From the NCBI GenBank assembly GCA_963935005.1, contig CAWWAX010000046.1, positions 1 to 10,798 of the forward strand: a stretch of 10,798 nt of DNA. The letters are read 5' to 3'. The stretch's first letter is position 1; the number at the start of each line of letters is the position of its first letter. This DNA comes from GCA-2718595 sp963935005 (GTDB taxonomy: Bacteria > Gemmatimonadota > Gemmatimonadetes > Longimicrobiales > Gaopeijiaceae). This document shows, piece by piece, positions 1-6,374 of this stretch. The position numbers and the translations under genes are program-made. Below the pieces are notes generated by a model. It saw only the letters and a list, made by a program, of their open reading frames with translations. It made no database searches and was not told the origin of the DNA.

Positions 1-120
1 ATGATTGGTTAACCTAGTTTTACCTATATGCAGATTCCATGCCAATCTGCTTATTTAAATAATGATGCAGAAAAACGTGGGAATGTAAAACCAACAATCT
101 ATTCTCTTAATAAAACTCTC
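1..120. other. Noncoding AT-rich stretch at window edge
   Basis: No gene is supported here. The stretch holds a small hairpin (30-50) followed by the palindrome TTATTTAAATAA (51-62). On the plus strand, a frame entering from the left would stop at TAA 10-12, so a plus-strand gene beyond the edge could end here, but this cannot be shown from the window. Confidence 0.5.
30..50 (+). terminator. Small hairpin, possible terminator of a plus-strand gene beyond the left edge
   Basis: GCAGATT (30-36) and AATCTGC (44-50) pair perfectly around a 7-nt loop, and TTATTT follows on the plus strand. The stem is short and only moderately GC-rich, so a terminator role is weak. If real, it would serve a convergent gene outside the window. 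Confidence 0.25.
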
Positions 121-159
121 TGTAAGAAAGAATGACTAGCCTAGTCATTCTTTCTTACA
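121..159 (-). terminator. Perfect 19-bp inverted repeat overlapping the methyltransferase stop; likely terminator
   Basis: TGTAAGAAAGAATGACTAG (121-139) is the exact reverse complement of 141-159, with a single base between. Read on the minus strand, the first arm contains the last four sense codons and the TGA stop (145-147) of the methyltransferase gene, and the second arm is its mirror copy. A T-rich segment (GAGAGTTTTATT) follows the hairpin, which fits intrinsic termination. The stem is unusually AT-rich and unusually perfect. It may have arisen by fold-back or template-switch synthesis. Confidence 0.5.
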
Positions 160-897
160 AACAATCAATGAACGCATCAAAAGTCCTTCTTCGATACCAC
201 AAAGCATATCTGTTTTATTCCTCAGTTCTTCTTCGTAGTCTGCTGGATCCAACTCAGCCATCAGTTCTTCCTCCAAGGACTTCATAGCTTCAATCCAAGC
301 TACACAAGTTTCTCTGAAATTAGGTGTGACATCCGTAACACTTATTTCTGAAAATCCAGCAGTACCTGCTACGTATCCGGGGTCATCAAGCCCGTCAACA
401 AAAGAAGGCCCCAATTCTCGAGCTCTAGTCGATTCCACAGAAGAAAGAAATGGACTGCTATGTATAGAGTAGCCCGCTAAGAAACCTCCAGGTTTCAGCA
501 CTGCATAACTTTCTCTCATCACGGAGAGCTTATCAGGTATTCAACAGAGGGTATCAGCGTGCAGAACCGCTCCGAAAGTCTCTCGTGCAAAAGGCAAACG
601 TTGGCCATCTCCAGCTACAAAATGGAATCTATCTATAATATCTGTGCCAGCCGCTCTTTGCCGAGCTATTTGCATTCCACTTAGGACCATATCCATAGCC
701 ACAACTGATCGCCCAGACCTAACTATAATCTCTTTACCTGGCCAACCCCCTCCACTTCCTAAATCCAATACAAACCCTGGCACCTCAACAAACTCTGCCA
801 AGTTCTTGGCCTCAGAGGGACTCGTATATCCATTAATACCAACATTCTGACCGAAAGCCCGAATTTCCACTTCAGACCAAACGTCACGGGGACGCAA
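145..897 (-). pseudogene. Class I SAM-dependent methyltransferase interrupted by one in-frame TGA
   Basis: One reading frame encodes a complete Rossmann methyltransferase except for a TGA at 541-543. The upstream part (541-897) holds motif I (VLDLGSGGGWPG), the acidic motif (VVAMD) and the DGQRLPF region. The frame then reads TLC-stop-IPDKLSVMRESYAVLKPGG and runs on intact to the stop at 145-147. The downstream half would have to start at GTG 520-522 or ATG 517-519 and lacks the SAM-binding half, so two separate functional proteins are unlikely. From memory, relatives with the DVW..EIRA.GQ..GI.GYTS N-terminus carry Cys-Cys at this point. A point mutation (TGC/TGT to TGA), a sequencing error, or selenocysteine are all possible. 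The 5' end is also unclear: the frame stays open to 957 with no ATG, the nearest start is TTG at 895-897, and an ATG at 956-958 lies in another frame. Substrate unknown. Family call is firm; functionality is not. Confidence 0.7.
501..536 (-). promoter_or_regulatory. SECIS-like stem-loop just downstream of the in-frame TGA
   Basis: On the minus strand, 17 nt separate the TGA from a 6-nt loop CGTGAT (518-523). The loop is closed by CTCTC/GAGAG, extended by ATAA/TTAT across a G versus AAAG internal loop, and further by CTG/CAG with a one-base bulge. As I recall, bacterial SECIS elements need an apical loop with an early G about 16-37 nt after UGA on a short stem. This hairpin meets that loose description. 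Such loose hairpins also arise by chance, and no other Sec machinery is visible in the window. Confidence 0.25.
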
Positions 898-1031
898 ATA
901 TCTTCTTCGCTGCCTCTCAAGATGTTCTCTATATTTATCGTTTATAACAATGCTCCATCAAAATCAGATTTATGCAGCGAAAAGTGGTTATTTTAGTTTA
1001 GAAAAAGGTTTAGTAACGAACCTGAATTTTA

Positions 1032-1280
1032 TCAAGAACTGTCTTCGCTGTCCCTCGGTACCACTCTTCTAATGGGCTGATAGCGACGACGTTTCTCCGA
1101 ACCTCTTTCTTCTGGCTTTAGATAATTCAACCACATGAAGTGACGTTTAGCACGCCTCGGCTTTCCTTTTCCAAGTCGTACTTCTATGTCTTCTATGCTT
1201 TGACTGTAGGTTCCACGACCTAAATAAAAGCCGAATAAGACTGCAGCTATACCGACTAGGATATAGATGAATACAATCAC
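1032..1280 (-). CDS. Small single-pass membrane protein with basic tail, unrecognised
   Basis: This 82-codon ORF starts at GTG 1278-1280; an in-frame TGA at 1293-1295 limits upstream extension. Residues 1-21 (IVFIYILVGIAAVLFGFYLG) form one hydrophobic helix. They are followed by a strongly basic soluble part (GKGKPRRAKRH, SEKRRRYQPIRRVVPR), so the tail is probably cytoplasmic by the positive-inside rule. I do not recognise a family. It lies 24 nt downstream of another small membrane ORF on the same strand, suggesting cotranscription. There is no convincing Shine-Dalgarno sequence. The helix plus consistent charge pattern favour a real gene over chance. Confidence 0.55.
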   Translation of the reverse strand: MIVFIYILVGIAAVLFGFYLGRGTYSQSIEDIEVRLGKGKPRRAKRHFMWLNYLKPEERGSEKRRRYQPIRRVVPRDSEDSS

Positions 1281-1304
1281 GATAACTTCATGTCATAGCC
1301 AAAA

Positions 1305-1451
1305 TTACGATTTTCTGACAGACTCAAAGAGTAATAGCCCCAAGCCCGTTACTAAGATTATTGCCACAGCATTAGTTCCTAGAGCAACGAGGCCCACAAC
1401 TGACCAGAAAACTATATGAGTAAATACGTACCCGCCTGGAAGGATAAACAT
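1305..1451 (-). CDS. 48-residue two-helix hydrophobic small protein, unrecognised
   Basis: ATG at 1449-1451 opens a 48-codon frame ending in TAA at 1305-1307. The product is almost entirely hydrophobic: MFILPGGYVFTHIVFWSVVGL, a short GTN turn near residue 26, then a second helix ending LLLFESVRKS. It reads as two membrane segments with a short basic C-terminus. The ribosome site is weak (AAAAGAC just before the ATG). Its position between the acyl-CoA ligase and the 82-codon membrane ORF, on the same strand with short gaps, supports a small co-transcribed membrane protein. Function unknown. Confidence 0.5.
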   Translation of the reverse strand: MFILPGGYVFTHIVFWSVVGLVALGTNAVAIILVTGLGLLLFESVRKS

Positions 1452-1471
1452 GTCTTTTACTTTTTAAGGTT

Positions 1472-1543
1472 TCAAAATTTATTCACATAGCTAATATGGG
1501 ATCTCTGACTAAACTGTTCAACTAGAAATTTATACAGCCTCAC
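1472..1543 (-). CDS. 23-codon mini-ORF behind a perfect Shine-Dalgarno
   Basis: Directly after the ligase stop (TGA 1554-1556), the minus strand reads AGGAGG (1549-1554), five bases, then GTG (1541-1543). This opens MRLYKFLVEQFSQRSHISYVNKF, which stops with TGA at 1472-1474. The ribosome site is among the best in the window and has no other start at suitable distance. The product is basic and aromatic and is not recognised. It could be a microprotein, a translational-coupling leader for the 48-codon ORF 20 nt further on, or chance. Confidence 0.35.
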   Translation of the reverse strand: MRLYKFLVEQFSQRSHISYVNKF

Positions 1544-1548
1544 GGATT

Positions 1549-1554
1549 CCTCCT
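1549..1554 (-). promoter_or_regulatory. Consensus ribosome-binding site AGGAGG for the 23-codon ORF
   Basis: AGGAGG overlaps the ligase stop codon (TGAGGAGG) and lies five bases before GTG 1541-1543. It is identical in sequence and spacing to the site before the Trm112-like gene. Confidence 0.45.
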
Positions 1555-3410
1555 CATTCTGATTCCACAATAACTGTTTTTTCCTTATTAATGGGAGCAT
1601 ACAAAGCCGCCACCAAATCTACACATTGAGATGCTACCACTTTCCTCTTTATCTTCTGAGTTGGAGTCAGGGTCCCAGCCTCAATAGTAAAAGGAGAGAG
1701 CAACAAGCCAACTTTCTTGGGAATCTCATATGATGCAAACACACCTTGGAGAGGGTCTTGAACCTGCTCTTCAATTAAGCTTTGAACCCCTTGATCTTTG
1801 ATCATATCTAATCTGGAAGAAAATTCCTCACCATGTTCCTGAGCCCAGTCCTCCAATCGAGAAAAGTCTGGTACCACCAGTAAAATACAAAACGGTTTTC
1901 TGTCTCCTATCATAACCACCTGATCTAAATAATCCTGAGAAACCAGTCGGTTTTCTATCGGCTGAGGAGCAATATTCTTGCCACCGGCCGTTACTATTAA
2001 ATCTTTCTTTCTGTCAGTTATTCGCAGGTAGCCCTCACTATCAATTTCTCCAACATCTCCTGTATGAAACCATCCATCAGCATCGATTACTTCTTGTGTT
2101 ATTTCAGGCAAGCCATAGTAACCTTTCATTACCTGAGGGCCACGAATTAAAATTTCACCATCCTCAGCTATCTGAGTTTCAGTGCCAAAAACTGATTTAC
2201 CTACGGTACCGACCTTGAAATTTTGAAATGAGTTAATGTGTGTCACTGGGCTGGTTTCAGTTAAACCGTAACCTTCCAATATTGGCAGGCCAGCAGCGAA
2301 AAAGAACCTATTTATTTCTGGGGAAAGTGGAGCGCCACCGCTCACAAAATAACGAATTCTGCCGCCCAATCCTTTTCTGATCTTCTTGAACACCAAGGCG
2401 TCTGCGATGAAATGACTAAGTCTCAATAGCCCCCCTGGGGATCCATTACTCAGAGCTTGATCTGCCCACCTATGTGCCACTCTTTTTGACCAATTGGCGA
2501 TGAGTTTCTTTATGTGACTTTTTCCTGTAACTGTAGCATAAATTTTTTCATATAAACGAGGTACAGAGGGGACAATCGTTGGTCTAATAATTTTTATATC
2601 TTTAACCACTGTGTCGACAGAATGAACAAAAGTCGCTTCCAGTCCAGTAGCGAAATACAGATAGGTAGCAGTTCTTTGTAAAACGTGACACAGTGGCAAA
2701 AAAATCATAGTACTGTCGTCAGGAAGAAGTGGCAGGACTTTTCCCACTGCTTCTACGTTACTGCACAGATTTCGATGCGTGAGCATCACGCCTTTCGGAT
2801 CGCCAGTAGTCCCCGAGGTGTAGATAATTGTAACTGTATCTGAAGGCTTCAAGCTCAAAGCGTTATCTCTAAATTGTTCTTCTGACAAAACTCCGCTTTC
2901 CCCTTCTCTTAGAAAGGTTTTCCAGGGAATTACCCCCTCTCGACAGTCTTGGTCTGATTCATACATAACGACAGGGATTTGAATTGAGAGCTGTTTGCAC
3001 GCGTCCAACGCTTTATCAGCTTGATCGCTATTGGAAACGAAGATTAACCTAGATCCAGAGTCTTTCAGTATGAAAGACACTTGTGCAGCGGTGAGTGTTC
3101 CGTAAATGGGAACGTCCAGGACTGCGGAACAAATACAGGCTAAATCTGACACTAACCATTGTAGACAATCGTCTGCAAAAATCGCTACTTTATCACCCTT
3201 CCTGATTCCCAAATGGTGTAAACCGCCTGCGGCTGCCAACACCATTTGGTACACTTCAGCATACTTCACGTCAATCAAATCATCCCCAGATCCTTCGAAG
3301 TACCGATAGGCCACTTGGTCTCTAGATTGATCGCTAACGGAAAAAAACATCTGGCTGAGAGTGCCGTGACTCAGTTCCTGCCGACCTCTTTGTTTCGCTA
3401 ATTCTGTCAC
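1554..3410 (-). CDS. Long-chain fatty-acid--CoA ligase (AMP-forming, FAA1/FadD15 type)
   Basis: Activates fatty acids to acyl-CoA through an acyl-adenylate, feeding beta-oxidation or phospholipid synthesis; probably cytosolic or membrane-peripheral. The 618-residue length suits the family. The ANL-superfamily signatures appear in order: the phosphate-binding loop YTSGTTGDPKGVM (about 197-209), EGYGLTETSP (379-388), GWFHTGD (446-452), the hinge TDRKKD (465-470) and the C-terminal GGKNIAPQPIE (476-486). The last two match the long-chain (COG1022) branch better than acetyl-CoA synthetase. GTG at 3408-3410 is the start, five bases after the OsmC stop, implying coupling to that gene. The N-terminus (GTLSQMFF...VAYRYFEG) matches the normal start of this family. 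Chain-length preference cannot be read from sequence. Family call very secure. Confidence 0.95.
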   Translation of the reverse strand: MTELAKQRGRQELSHGTLSQMFFSVSDQSRDQVAYRYFEGSGDDLIDVKYAEVYQMVLAAAGGLHHLGIRKGDKVAIFADDCLQWLVSDLACICSAVLDVPIYGTLTAAQVSFILKDSGSRLIFVSNSDQADKALDACKQLSIQIPVVMYESDQDCREGVIPWKTFLREGESGVLSEEQFRDNALSLKPSDTVTIIYTSGTTGDPKGVMLTHRNLCSNVEAVGKVLPLLPDDSTMIFLPLCHVLQRTATYLYFATGLEATFVHSVDTVVKDIKIIRPTIVPSVPRLYEKIYATVTGKSHIKKLIANWSKRVAHRWADQALSNGSPGGLLRLSHFIADALVFKKIRKGLGGRIRYFVSGGAPLSPEINRFFFAAGLPILEGYGLTETSPVTHINSFQNFKVGTVGKSVFGTETQIAEDGEILIRGPQVMKGYYGLPEITQEVIDADGWFHTGDVGEIDSEGYLRITDRKKDLIVTAGGKNIAPQPIENRLVSQDYLDQVVMIGDRKPFCILLVVPDFSRLEDWAQEHGEEFSSRLDMIKDQGVQSLIEEQVQDPLQGVFASYEIPKKVGLLLSPFTIEAGTLTPTQKIKRKVVASQCVDLVAALYAPINKEKTVIVESE

Positions 3411-3415
3411 CTTGT

Positions 3416-3829
3416 CTACAAAATCCTAATTTCGGTGATTAACTCCATATCAGGTCGCATCGAATGGAGGACGCTACAATATTTGTCGACAGATAGCTCT
3501 ACTGCTCGAGCTAATTTAGGACTATCCTTGCCTAACATTCCACCAACTACGAACGAGAGCTTCACTCTCTTGAAGAAGCGTGGTATTTCAGGCGCTCTTT
3601 CGGCATCCGCAAAAATCTCGAGACTTTCAAAAGGAACACGGGATTTCTGGAGAACCATTAAAACATCAATCCCCATACAACCCATGAGACCTAAAAGAAC
3701 TGAGTCCATTGGAGAAGGGCCTTCTTCACGATTTCCATCTAGTGTTGCGATTGGACCTAAACCCACTTGGCCCTGAAAGCAATTGCCGCTTCCAGTCCAT
3801 TTTAATGTCGAACCTTTAAAAGAGCTCAT
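3416..3829 (-). CDS. OsmC/Ohr-family protein
   Basis: A 137-residue OsmC-fold protein, typical family length. The central helix carries GPSPMDSVLLGLMGCMGIDV with Cys51, and the second family cysteine is Cys118 in KYCSVLHSM. In OsmC/Ohr these cysteines form the thiol-peroxidase pair that reduces organic hydroperoxides. The divergent linking sequence places this in the broad YhfA/OsmC-like branch, whose substrates are mostly unknown, so peroxidase activity is inferred only from retention of both cysteines. ATG 3827-3829 overlaps the end of the TPR gene by 14 bases, and the acyl-CoA ligase follows after five bases. A role protecting from or processing lipid peroxides would fit that company but is speculative. 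Confidence 0.9.
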   Translation of the reverse strand: MSSFKGSTLKWTGSGNCFQGQVGLGPIATLDGNREEGPSPMDSVLLGLMGCMGIDVLMVLQKSRVPFESLEIFADAERAPEIPRFFKRVKLSFVVGGMLGKDSPKLARAVELSVDKYCSVLHSMRPDMELITEIRIL

Positions 3830-4283
3830 CTTGAATCGTCCCAGAAGATGGAGGGGAATCTATGTGGTCTTCTTCACCCGTAAGTCGGGCAAGGGTCTCA
3901 CGAGCATGGGAAACATGTTCCGCTGCTTCTTTCCCAGCCGGAGCATTCTCCAAGAAAGCACGAAGGTGTGGAATAGCTTCTAGATCTTTTCCAGTTCGGA
4001 CCAAAAGGAAGGCCAACCCATAATGAGCACCAGCTGTTTGTGGGTCCTTATTAACTACATGTTTGTAGGTCTTTACGGCTTCCTCTATCATGCCAATTTT
4101 AGTATAAACTATAGCTATCTGTTGTAACACAATTGTATCGCCTGGGGATTGTTTCAAAGCTAAACGGAATGAGGTAAGAGCCTCATGAAGCTTGTCTTCC
4201 CCTACAAGCGCGAGGCCCTCCTCATAATACGGAGTTCGATCCTTATCCCTGGAATTATTGAAGAAACGCTGCCACCAAGCCAT
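3816..4283 (-). CDS. Tetratricopeptide-repeat protein
   Basis: A 155-residue protein dominated by TPR helices. About three repeats span residues 18-115: YYEEGLALVGEDKLHEALTS, then a unit around IVLQQIAIVYTKIG ending NKDP, then AGAHYGLAFLLVRTGKD. Acidic and Ser/Pro residues fill the C-terminal tail (HIDSPPSSGTIQDELF). There is no signal peptide, so it is probably a cytosolic protein-protein interaction scaffold. The N-terminus MAWWQRFFNN is aromatic and basic and could touch the membrane. ATG 4281-4283 is preceded by AAGAGAG. The 3' end overlaps osmC, making TPR-OsmC-ligase one translational unit. Partner unknown. Confidence 0.88.
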   Translation of the reverse strand: MAWWQRFFNNSRDKDRTPYYEEGLALVGEDKLHEALTSFRLALKQSPGDTIVLQQIAIVYTKIGMIEEAVKTYKHVVNKDPQTAGAHYGLAFLLVRTGKDLEAIPHLRAFLENAPAGKEAAEHVSHARETLARLTGEEDHIDSPPSSGTIQDELF

Positions 4284-4291
4284 GCAAAAAC

Positions 4292-4303
4292 TCTCTTAAG
4301 AGA
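4292..4303. promoter_or_regulatory. 12-bp perfect palindrome TCTCTTAAGAGA before the TPR gene (candidate operator)
   Basis: The palindrome lies between a possible -10 box and the ATG at 4281-4283, close to the expected transcription start, where a repressor would act. Its right half on the minus strand also supplies AAGAGAG, which may be the ribosome site, so it could alternatively mask translation. No known operator matches. Confidence 0.3.
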
Positions 4304-4311
4304 AATGCTTT

Positions 4312-4317
4312 GTTATA
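4312..4317 (-). promoter_or_regulatory. Candidate -10 element (TATAAC) for the TPR-osmC-ligase unit
   Basis: The minus strand reads TATAAC, five of six matches to the consensus, about 28 bases upstream of the TPR start codon in the 133-base gap after the Trm112-like gene. No clear -35 hexamer is seen at 17 bases (GGTGAT is the best). This is the only sizeable gap before this three-gene unit, which supports a promoter here. Confidence 0.3.
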
Positions 4318-4416
4318 AAACACTGAACCTAACAATCACCTTGACTGAGATCCAAAGTAGAATGCGCTTAAATAGGACGCAACGAGTAAACTTTTCTCTT
4401 AGAAATAGAGCTCTCT

Positions 4417-5049
4417 CTAACTTGGACTCAAGACTACAACATCTTCCTGTTTCATAAGGATGTTCAGTCCTTTATTCTCCAAAATACCGATTAGCTTTTC
4501 AGTACTCTCCCAAACCACAACTCTGCCAGTTGTCGAAATAATTCTGGCGATTTCCAACATCCAGTCCCCGTCCTCTTTCCCCGAAATAACTAGACCGCGA
4601 AAACATCCGTCGCGAAAGGGCATCTTTTCACCAACTATAAGCCTGCTCCCTCTGTCTAGACCAGAGAATCCATGACTTAGAAACATTTCGTGACGGATTC
4701 CCACAAATTCAAAGTTGGTTGTAATTTGAGTCAAATCTTTGATCCGACTAGACATATCTCCAATTAGTCCCACGTTACCATACCCTTCCGTCAATCCCAG
4801 AAGGGCAGCCATTTCCAATGCTCCTGGTAATTTACTGACTACCCCTTGAGGTTCCCTTATGGACCCTGAGCGAGGAGGAGGACGAAGATCTCCACAACCA
4901 TCTACAACTGGAAACTTGTCCCTGCAGTTGGAGCAACCCAAAAAACCTTCTAAAACTCTTCGGTCTTGAGTTTTTTCAGCGAACAATATGAGACCAAATT
5001 CCGGGCCACATCGTGGACATGTCATTTGATCTACAAGTAAAAGATGCAA
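4417..5049 (-). CDS. Trm112-type zinc ribbon fused to a degenerate methyltransferase-like domain
   Basis: Counting from the TTG start, the first 50 residues form a Trm112-like zinc ribbon with two Cys pairs: CPRC (11, 14) and CSNC (39, 42), the latter followed by KFPVVDG, a family hallmark. The remainder resembles a small class I methyltransferase: NVGLIGD in the motif I position, KMPFRDGCFRGLVISG like the post-motif-II strand, and IARIISTTGRVVVWE like the final LKPGG strand. The glycine-rich SAM loop and LKPGG are eroded, so SAM binding is doubtful. Trm112 proteins usually activate separate methyltransferases; here both parts are in one chain. Start: AGGAGG at 5055-5060 overlaps the GTG at 5053-5055, so that GTG is unlikely; TTG 5047-5049 has ideal five-base spacing. 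It lies 17 bases after the SDR gene. Substrate unknown. Confidence 0.7.
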   Translation of the reverse strand: MHLLLVDQMTCPRCGPEFGLILFAEKTQDRRVLEGFLGCSNCRDKFPVVDGCGDLRPPPRSGSIREPQGVVSKLPGALEMAALLGLTEGYGNVGLIGDMSSRIKDLTQITTNFEFVGIRHEMFLSHGFSGLDRGSRLIVGEKMPFRDGCFRGLVISGKEDGDWMLEIARIISTTGRVVVWESTEKLIGILENKGLNILMKQEDVVVLSPS

Positions 5050-5054
5050 AGACA

Positions 5055-5060
5055 CCTCCT
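5055..5060 (-). promoter_or_regulatory. AGGAGG ribosome site that selects the TTG start of the Trm112-like gene
   Basis: The consensus AGGAGG overlaps the first possible start (GTG 5053-5055), making that codon too close. The in-frame TTG at 5047-5049 is five bases away, and the first ATG (5023-5025) is 29 bases away. TTG is therefore preferred. Confidence 0.6.
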
Positions 5061-5066
5061 AGGGTT

Positions 5067-5780
5067 TCAACAGGCTTCTATGGCAAGAACCGGAATATGA
5101 ACGTTAGCTGGACGGTTACACACAAAAGCAACTGCTTGAGCAACATCGTAAGGGTCAAGCATTTCAGAACGACTAGGAAGATTTCCATTATCATCTATGT
5201 TAATGGAATCCCACAGCCTCGTATTCGTTGCCGATGGTTCTAGCAAACAAGCTTTTAACTCCGTTTCTTTAATCTCTTCTACCAAAACCTCATGAAGGCC
5301 TCTAAGCCCATACTTTGCTGAAGAGTATGAGACATTTTCGGGATATGCCACACGACCTGCTACTGATCCCACATTCACTATGAGACCTGACCCCCTGGTG
5401 ATCATCTTTGGAAGGAGGCATCTGATCACTGCAAAAGGACCTTCCAAATTTACTTTAAGGCTTTGTCGAAAAGCCTCCAGTGGAGTATCGGAGATCAGGC
5501 CGAGCGTGAATACTCCTGCCGTATTAACCACAATATCTGGAATTTCCCCAACCGACTCCATTAGTGACTCTAAAGATTTCTCTAGGTTATCAGTATCTTG
5601 AAAGTCCAATATGTGACCTTGCCCACCTATGCGGTCCGCCAGGGCACGGGCTCTAGTCTTCGATCTTGAAGTTAGATGCACGGCCAGACCCTCTTCAGCT
5701 AAAGTCTTGGCCACCGCCCTTCCGATGTCTCCGGTCCCGCCTACAATCAACCCCGATTTCCCTTCCAGTAAGCCAGTCAT
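5067..5780 (-). CDS. Short-chain dehydrogenase/reductase, candidate sepiapterin-reductase-like enzyme
   Basis: A 237-residue classical SDR, cytosolic, with cofactor glycine motif GGTGDIG (14-20), SRS after the second strand (38-40, favouring NADPH), NTAG (86-89), N111, catalytic S139 (NVGSV) and Y152/K156 (YSSAK). All catalytic positions are intact. ATG 5778-5780 comes three bases after the folE stop, so it is in the same transcription unit as PTPS and folE. The segment LLEPSATNTRLWDS resembles the QPG..TPMW segment I recall in bacterial sepiapterin reductase (Chlorobium type). The SDR family is certain. The specific role of reducing 6-pyruvoyl-tetrahydropterin is inferred from gene context; a 3-oxoacyl-ACP-reductase-like activity is the main alternative. 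Confidence 0.9.
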   Translation of the reverse strand: MTGLLEGKSGLIVGGTGDIGRAVAKTLAEEGLAVHLTSRSKTRARALADRIGGQGHILDFQDTDNLEKSLESLMESVGEIPDIVVNTAGVFTLGLISDTPLEAFRQSLKVNLEGPFAVIRCLLPKMITRGSGLIVNVGSVAGRVAYPENVSYSSAKYGLRGLHEVLVEEIKETELKACLLEPSATNTRLWDSINIDDNGNLPSRSEMLDPYDVAQAVAFVCNRPANVHIPVLAIEAC

Positions 5781-5783
5781 CCT

Positions 5784-6374
5784 CTAGGATGATACAGAGC
5801 TATAGTCAGTCCCACACAATCTGAGGAATTCTCCCCGGGTCATTGAGTCTTCAAGATAGGTCCCACGCATAGCAGAAGTGACCGTTTTTGAATTCTGTTT
5901 TTGAACTCCCCTCATCATCATACAAAGATGCTGAGCTTCTATTACGACTCCGACACCTTCAGGATCAATTAGTTCCCACACAGCTTGGGCTATTTGTTCG
6001 GTCAAACGCTCCTGGACCTGAAACCTTCGAGCAAAAACCTCAACTAGACGTGGTAGCTTCGATAACCCAACAATTTTACCGTTTGGAACGTAACCTATAT
6101 GGACCTTACCAAAGAAAGGTAGTAAGTGATGTTCACACAAAGAATAAACCTCTATGTGTTTCACGAGTACCATATTTTTATGAGCTTCCTCAAAGAGTGC
6201 TCCATTTATTACATTGGAAGTATCCATCTGGTAGCCACTGGTCAGAAACTCCATTGATTTCTTTACTCGATCTGGAGTTCGAATCATGCCTTCTCTACTA
6301 GGATCGTCCCCGAGTCTCGATATCATCTCAGCTATCAACTCTGCAAAGGACGCTCCTTCCAGTTGTTTGTTCAC
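5784..6374 (-). CDS. folE: GTP cyclohydrolase I (FolE)
   Basis: Converts GTP to 7,8-dihydroneopterin triphosphate, the entry to folate and biopterin synthesis; cytosolic homodecamer in the family. The 196 residues cover the full catalytic domain. Zinc ligands are C80 and H83 (SLCEHHLLPF) and C151 (QHLCMMMRGVQK). Their spacing equals that of E. coli C110/H113/C181, and catalytic H82 and H149 are present. The GYVPNGKIVGLSK and TRGEFL segments are typical. The GTG start at 6372-6374 overlaps the PTPS stop (GTGA), so translation is coupled, and the SDR follows after three bases. Given the pathway type of the neighbouring PTPS, this copy may serve biopterin synthesis, although folate use cannot be excluded. 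Confidence 0.97.
   Translation of the reverse strand: MNKQLEGASFAELIAEMISRLGDDPSREGMIRTPDRVKKSMEFLTSGYQMDTSNVINGALFEEAHKNMVLVKHIEVYSLCEHHLLPFFGKVHIGYVPNGKIVGLSKLPRLVEVFARRFQVQERLTEQIAQAVWELIDPEGVGVVIEAQHLCMMMRGVQKQNSKTVTSAMRGTYLEDSMTRGEFLRLCGTDYSSVSS

Noticed and set aside
145..522. The C-terminal half of the methyltransferase as an independent gene starting at GTG 520-522
   Set aside because: It lacks the SAM-binding half, and its start lies within the conserved segment of the longer frame; better read as the continuation after the TGA.
3435..3776. 113-codon plus-strand ORF opposite osmC
   Set aside because: It is fully contained within the OsmC coding region on the other strand, with no motif or ribosome site.
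5888..6301. 137-codon plus-strand ORF antisense to folE
   Set aside because: It is entirely opposite a well-conserved FolE with all zinc ligands; composition is unprotein-like.
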